From positions 1-8,262 of the forward strand of contig JAHAWR010000071.1 in the NCBI GenBank assembly GCA_018383835.1: a DNA stretch of 8,262 bases, in the 5' to 3' direction. Source of the stretch: Candidatus Jordarchaeia archaeon (lineage in GTDB: Archaea > Asgardarchaeota > Jordiarchaeia > Jordiarchaeales > Freyrarchaeaceae). The position numbers and the translations under genes were made by a program. Below the pieces are notes generated by a model that saw only the letters and a program-made list of their open reading frames with translations, had not been told where the DNA came from and searched no databases. This document shows, in pieces, positions 5,159-8,262 of this stretch. The stretch's first letter is position 1. Every line of letters begins with the position of its first letter.

Positions 5159-5698
5159 TTAAGTGCTTCTGTCGAAGAATATGCTCTTCTCGGTTGCTGA
5201 GACCGGGATTGCAAGGATGTAGTCTGCGTCTATGAGGTTAAGCTGCCTGGCTACCGCGCCTGCGCGGAACATTATTCTATTGTCGAGGTTTAGGATTGAT
5301 GCTGTTTTGGCTGCGCTTCCGGCTGCTACGCCGAGGTCCACGAGCTTGAAGGCGCAAAGTGGGGCTTTGTCGCCTGCTCTTACTCTGTCGTTGCAGGTGG
5401 GGTAGCCGCAGGCTCCGCAGTTGGCGCCAAGGTGGTCTCTTCTACTGGCGCCGAGGAGGAGGACTGCGTCGGCTTGCTCGACGTTCGTTGCGTCCCTGTG
5501 CCAGTGCTTGTCGCCTGTGGCTTCACCTATCGCATGCATGGCGTCCGCGAGTCTCTGCTTGTCGTCGCCTGTCACGACAGCTATTCTGACCGAGTCTGCT
5601 CCCCTCGCCTTCGGGGCAGTCTTGGCGCTCACAGCCATCTGGTAGACTAATCCGAGGACGGCTTCCCTCTTGAATTCCTCAAAACTGTAGGTCATCAT
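5159..5698 (-). CDS. DUF2148 ferredoxin-like cysteine-cluster protein
   Basis: A 179-residue protein matching the DUF2148 family. An N-terminal helical part (EEFKREAVLGLVYQMAVSAK) is followed by an alpha/beta segment (SVRIAVVTGDDKQRL) and ADAVLLLGAS. Next comes the cysteine cluster NCGACGYPTC (Cys94, Cys97, Cys102), with Cys115 in PLCAFKLVDLGVAAGSAAKT. The CxxCxxxxC spacing resembles 4Fe-4S sites, so an iron-sulfur cluster and a redox or electron-transfer role are plausible, but the family's function is not established. There are two adjacent ATGs (5698 and 5695). A GGGTGG motif just upstream fits the second slightly better. It follows the HIT gene on the same strand after 23 bases, so the two are probably one transcript. 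Confidence 0.88.
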   Translation of the reverse strand: MMTYSFEEFKREAVLGLVYQMAVSAKTAPKARGADSVRIAVVTGDDKQRLADAMHAIGEATGDKHWHRDATNVEQADAVLLLGASRRDHLGANCGACGYPTCNDRVRAGDKAPLCAFKLVDLGVAAGSAAKTASILNLDNRIMFRAGAVARQLNLIDADYILAIPVSATEKSIFFDRST

Positions 5699-5721
5699 TC
5701 CACCCGGCTACTTCTGCTGTG

Positions 5722-6231
5722 TTAATTGTTTAGGATTTCAGCTTTGGATTTGAGTTTCTCAAGGGTGGTTTTGAGGTTTTCGACGATTACTCTTGAGCCT
5801 GTGAGGTCTATGAAGCTTAGCTCCCCGAGGTAGCGTGGGACGACGTGGACGTGGAGGTGCGCTATGCTCGCTCCCGCGGCCCTACCCTGGTTGATGCCCA
5901 CGTTGAAGCCGTGGGGGCTGTAGACCTCCTTCAGGAGCCTAATACACCTCTGGACAAGAGTGAAGAGCTGCTTCACCTCGTCCTCGCCCAGCTCCTCCAC
6001 TGCCTCGAGATGTCTTTCGGGAAATACCATTAGGTGGCCAGGGTTATAGGGGTACCTGTTGAGGGCGACGACGAAGTCGCCTTTCTTGGCTAAGATCATG
6101 GGTTCGACTGCCGGGTCTTCGCGGGCGAGGGCGCAGAGTATGCAGTCTACCTGTGGCCGCCTACCGCGAACGTAGTCCGCCTTGTCTGGGACTAGGATGT
6201 AGCTGGGAAAGTGGACATCCAACGGCACCAT
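5722..6231 (-). CDS. HIT-family nucleotide hydrolase/transferase
   Basis: A 169-residue histidine-triad protein. Counting from ATG 6231, the catalytic triad HLHVH sits at 125-129, preceded by GFNVGINQGRAAGASIA. The GHLMVFPERH strand-turn lies at about 65-74 and a CxxC pair at Cys30/Cys33, which with histidines in this group can bind zinc. Such proteins act on AMP-linked substrates such as Ap4A, AMP-amidates or adenylated intermediates by way of a nucleotidyl-histidine. The exact substrate here is unknown. The frame extends to a GTG at 6252, but a TATA-like box at 6260-6268 would start transcription near 6239, favouring ATG 6231 with a very short leader. It is the upstream gene of a likely two-gene operon with the DUF2148 protein, and is divergent from L40e. 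Confidence 0.9.
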   Translation of the reverse strand: MVPLDVHFPSYILVPDKADYVRGRRPQVDCILCALAREDPAVEPMILAKKGDFVVALNRYPYNPGHLMVFPERHLEAVEELGEDEVKQLFTLVQRCIRLLKEVYSPHGFNVGINQGRAAGASIAHLHVHVVPRYLGELSFIDLTGSRVIVENLKTTLEKLKSKAEILNN

Positions 6232-6257
6232 CCCCCAAGGTGGATCTTTCACGAAAC

Positions 6258-6276
6258 CGCTAAAAAGCTTTGGCGG
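6258..6276 (-). promoter_or_regulatory. Promoter of the HIT-DUF2148 operon
   Basis: On the minus strand this reads GCCAAAGCTTTTTAGC, a BRE-like run followed by a TATA-like box, predicting a start near 6239. A second weaker option is CAATTTTTGAGC at 6280-6290. Confidence 0.45.
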
Positions 6277-6292
6277 GGGCTCAAAAATTGAA

Positions 6293-6310
6293 CGGGAAAA
6301 GCTTAAATTT
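6293..6310 (+). promoter_or_regulatory. Promoter of the L40e gene
   Basis: CGGGAAAAGCTTAAATTT has a purine-rich BRE and a TATA box centred near 6306. It gives a start near 6332 and a leader of about 15 bases. It is divergent from the HIT promoter, about 40 bases away. Confidence 0.6.
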
Positions 6311-6346
6311 CTCTGTCTCGCTATTTGAGTTCGGACGGTGAGATGG

Positions 6347-6499
6347 ATGCCTATAAGTGACCCGGATAAGAGGAGGATTGCAGCATACCACCTTCTGCAG
6401 ATGAAGATTTGCAGGAGGTGTTACGCGAGGAACCCCCTATCGGCCACCAAGTGCAGGCGGTGCAAGTCCACGAGGCTTAGGCTCAAAAAGAGGAAGTAA
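6347..6499 (+). CDS. rpl40e: 50S ribosomal protein L40e
   Basis: A 50-residue, very basic protein with the four-cysteine zinc finger typical of L40e: Cys22 and Cys25 (KICRRCYARNP), then Cys36 and Cys39 (KCRRCKS), and an Arg/Lys-rich tail (RLRLKKRK). It belongs to the large ribosomal subunit; in eukaryotes the same domain is fused to ubiquitin, in archaea it stands alone as here. The start is ATG 6347, with GGTGAG at 6337-6342 as the ribosome binding site. Arginine is coded almost only by AGG and CGG. An ATG at 6343 in another frame ends after five codons and is ignored. Its stop is three bases from the stop of the convergent CBS gene. Confidence 0.95.
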   Translation: MPISDPDKRRIAAYHLLQMKICRRCYARNPLSATKCRRCKSTRLRLKKRK

Positions 6500-6502
6500 A
6501 TC

Positions 6503-7366
6503 TTATTTTCGTGCCGTTTTAAGCACGGTTTCGTAGTAGCCTTTGAGTAAGCCCAGCTCGTTAATTACGCCGGTGAGATTGCCCTCCGCGTCCTTGACGG
6601 GCAGCTGGTTCAGGTCGTGCTTCAGCATTTTGAGGGCGCACTCGCTGAGGCTTGTGTGCTCGCTCACTGTGACGATGTCGCGTGTCATTATGTCCCTTAC
6701 GGGTACCCCGGGGAGGTTAAGCTTCTTCGTGGTTATGTAGAATATGCTGCTTGCATCCCAGCTCCAGTCTGTCCCCTCGCCGGTTGATATTATACTTGAA
6801 ACCTTCTCCTCGGACACCACCTCGCTGGCCCTCAGGAAGTCGGACTCGTCCACCACGCCGACCAGCTTGCCCTTGTCGTCGAGGACGTGGAGGACGGGGG
6901 CTTTGGCGAGCTTCATCATGGTGTAGGCAACGGGGAGGGGGGTTTTCTCCCAGACGGCGATTATCACGCGCTGGACAAAGGGCTTTATGGGCCCGGTCTT
7001 CTTCTCGACGGCGACCGCCCTTCTGACGACGTCGGATATGGAGACGATGCCGATGAGGTTTCGCCCGTCGTCCGTGACTGGCACATGGAAAACGTCCTCC
7101 TCCAGCATCAGCCTGACCAAGTCTTCTACGTCGTCCTCCGCCGAGACGGTCACGGGGTTCCTCCTCATGAGGAGAGCTATCTGAGTCTCGTCCGGCTTCT
7201 CCATGAGCTCCTTGTGCGTGACTATTCCGGCGAGGGTCATCGTCCCCTTCTTGACGACGGGCACCACGTTTACGCCGTACTTCCTCATGAGCTCCAGGAC
7301 ATCGTCCCTTGTACCCGGAACCGAGGCATAGATAAGGTCTTTGCCCAAGATGTCCTTAACCTTCAA
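6503..7366 (-). CDS. Four-CBS-domain protein, probable nucleotide-sensing regulator
   Basis: A 287-residue soluble protein made only of two Bateman modules. CBS1 covers about 2-58 (VKDILGKDLIYASV; GIVTHKEL), CBS2 about 62-118 (LLMRRNPVTVSAEDDVEDLV; GIVSISDVVRR), CBS3 about 129-185 (VVDESDFLR) and CBS4 about 222-278 (VRDIMTRDIVTVSEHTSLSE; GVINELGLL). A linker with DWSWDASSIFYIT joins CBS3 and CBS4. CBS pairs generally bind adenosine nucleotides (AMP, ATP, SAM) and report energy state to a partner; here no effector domain is attached, so the partner must be separate and is unknown. The start codon appears to be TTG 7366, with GGAGGG about eight bases upstream. It lies downstream of the Cdc48-like gene on the same strand, with a 135-base gap that carries its own TATA box. 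Confidence 0.92.
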   Translation of the reverse strand: MKVKDILGKDLIYASVPGTRDDVLELMRKYGVNVVPVVKKGTMTLAGIVTHKELMEKPDETQIALLMRRNPVTVSAEDDVEDLVRLMLEEDVFHVPVTDDGRNLIGIVSISDVVRRAVAVEKKTGPIKPFVQRVIIAVWEKTPLPVAYTMMKLAKAPVLHVLDDKGKLVGVVDESDFLRASEVVSEEKVSSIISTGEGTDWSWDASSIFYITTKKLNLPGVPVRDIMTRDIVTVSEHTSLSECALKMLKHDLNQLPVKDAEGNLTGVINELGLLKGYYETVLKTARK

Positions 7367-7375
7367 TAGTGGAAC

Positions 7376-7381
7376 CCTCCA
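7376..7381 (-). promoter_or_regulatory. Ribosome binding site supporting the TTG start of the CBS protein
   Basis: GGAGGG on the minus strand lies eight to nine bases before TTG 7366. No ATG in the same frame offers a better start. Confidence 0.55.
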
Positions 7382-7447
7382 ATCCTAGATAAGACGGACG
7401 CGGAGATCGGAGAAGAGGAAGTTCCGTGATAAAAGAGAAGGGCAACG

Positions 7448-7461
7448 GGAAATATAAATCA
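7448..7461 (-). promoter_or_regulatory. TATA box between the Cdc48-like and CBS genes
   Basis: On the minus strand this reads AATGATTTATATTTC and would start a message near 7428, about 60 bases before the CBS start. The core is nearly symmetrical, and on the plus strand CGGGAAATATAAATC is an equally good box that would point antisense into the Cdc48-like gene. Confidence 0.45.
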
Positions 7462-7501
7462 TTTGCAGAAAGGCCCCAGGAGGGCTGGCACCCAGCTGGC
7501 G

Positions 7502-8262
7502 TTATATGACGTGCTCTATTGGTGGAGTCGCCTGCTTGAAGCGCTTCTCCATTTGCTCGTACCACCGCATCATCTCCGGAGTTATCGTTGGGTGGACGCG
7601 CTGCAAAGCCTCGTCAAAGTGGCGCTGGTAGACTTTCTCCGCGTTCAAGTCCTCCCTCAGGGCAAGTATGGCCGCCTCCTTGCAGACCGCTTCTATGTCC
7701 GCTCCAACGTAGCCCTTGGTTACGCGCGAGAGCTCCGCCAAATCCACGTCCTCGGCGATGGGCATTTTCCTGATATATATCTTGAATATTTCTAGGCGGG
7801 CCTGCTCGTCCGGTGGGGGGACAAGTATAAGGCGGTCGAAGCGGCCGGGCCTGAGGAGAGCGGGGTCGAGGAGATCCGGCCTGTTGGTTGCTGCCATCAC
7901 CACAACGTCGTGGAGGGCCTCGAGCCCATCTATCTCGGTGAGGAGGGAGCTTATCACGCGTTCCGTCACCTGCGAGTCCCCCACGCCGCTCCCCCTCCTC
8001 GGAGCTATGGAGTCAAACTCGTCAAAGAACACTATGCTGGGGGCAGCCGTCCTCGCCTTCCTGAAGATCTCCCTTATAGCCCTCTCACTCTCCCCAACCC
8101 ACTTGCTCAGAAGCTCAGGCCCCTTCACACTAATAAAGTTAGCCTCAGACATCGTAGCAACAGCCTTGGCTATCAGGGTCTTTCCGCACCCCGGGGGACC
8201 ATACAGCAGAACCCCCTTGGGCGGCTCTATACCCATCCTCTCGAAAGCCTCGGGCATCTTGA
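7502..8262 (-). CDS. Cdc48/VCP-like AAA+ ATPase, C-terminal D2 module (cut by window end)
   Basis: The last 253 codons of a minus-strand gene that continues beyond the window. They hold a complete AAA+ core: Walker A GPPGCGKT (8200-8177), the pore-loop region KGPELLSKWVGESE, Walker B IVFFDEFD with SIAPRRGSG, sensor-1 MAATNRPD, and the arginine finger region LRPGRFDRL. The lid domain with GYVGADIEAVCKEAA follows. The leading KMPEAFERMGIEPPKGVLLY and the D2-type GPPGCGKT indicate the second AAA+ ring of a two-ring Cdc48/p97-like unfoldase, which extracts and unfolds proteins in the cytosol, often feeding the proteasome. The chain ends in PPIEHVI, without a hydrophobic-Tyr-X proteasome-docking tail. 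The upstream N and D1 domains lie outside the window, so a single-ring relative cannot be fully excluded. Confidence 0.93.
   Translation of the reverse strand, partial: KMPEAFERMGIEPPKGVLLYGPPGCGKTLIAKAVATMSEANFISVKGPELLSKWVGESERAIREIFRKARTAAPSIVFFDEFDSIAPRRGSGVGDSQVTERVISSLLTEIDGLEALHDVVVMAATNRPDLLDPALLRPGRFDRLILVPPPDEQARLEIFKIYIRKMPIAEDVDLAELSRVTKGYVGADIEAVCKEAAILALREDLNAEKVYQRHFDEALQRVHPTITPEMMRWYEQMEKRFKQATPPIEHVI

Noticed and set aside
6343..6360. Five-codon upstream frame overlapping the L40e start
   Set aside because: It is short enough to occur by chance, and the ribosome binding site is well placed for ATG 6347.
6887..7369. Plus-strand open frame of 160 codons opposite the CBS gene
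   Set aside because: It is a shadow of the four-CBS coding sequence with no plausible promoter, ribosome binding site or recognisable domain.

Overview
This window is from an archaeon. It carries two transcription factor B (TFB/TFIIB) genes, the C-terminal half of a Cdc48/VCP-type AAA+ ATPase, ribosomal protein L40e, a four-CBS-domain protein, and BRE/TATA-type promoters. Several genes look leaderless or use short GGTG or GGAGG ribosome binding sites. Arginine is written almost only with AGA/AGG in the two TFBs and L40e, and a TTG start seems to be in use, which suits a thermophilic TACK-group archaeon (for example Aigarchaeota-, Bathyarchaeia- or Korarchaeota-like). The lineage is inference and a phylogeny was not possible.

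Layout, left to right. 1-393 (minus): N-terminal part of a gelsolin-fold-like protein, cut by the window start. 688-1035 (plus): a small SCP2 sterol-carrier-domain protein. 1112-1516 (plus): an apparent AbrB-like plus ACT-like small protein. 1681-2601 (plus): an intact TFB with two candidate promoters. 2602-3489: 888 bases without a convincing gene, holding a GC-richer, hairpin-rich island (about 3140-3400) that could be a structured RNA or a decayed gene. 3490-4460 (minus): a second TFB, convergent with the first, whose reading frame is broken near its C terminus by a hairpin-forming 32-base insertion. 4567-5142 (plus): a Nudix hydrolase resembling CoA pyrophosphatases, divergent from TFB2. 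5159-5698 and 5722-6231 (minus): a DUF2148 cysteine-cluster protein and a HIT-family nucleotide hydrolase/transferase, probably co-transcribed. 6347-6499 (plus): ribosomal protein L40e. 6503-7366 (minus): the four-CBS protein. 7502-8262 (minus): the C-terminal AAA+ (D2) module of a Cdc48-like ATPase, cut by the window end.

The left part is built around transcription: two TFB paralogs in tail-to-tail orientation. TFB1 is intact but has an unusual B-reader region. TFB2 has a canonical reader but a disrupted second cyclin repeat. The right part holds housekeeping information-processing and nucleotide-metabolism genes (L40e, HIT, Nudix, CBS, Cdc48). Base composition is strikingly strand-asymmetric: the plus strand is A/C-rich over about 540-2600 and G/T-rich over about 3660-5150, while the flanks are GC-richer. 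The best candidates for something undescribed are the TFB2 insertion, the structured intergenic island between the TFBs, and the gelsolin-like protein.
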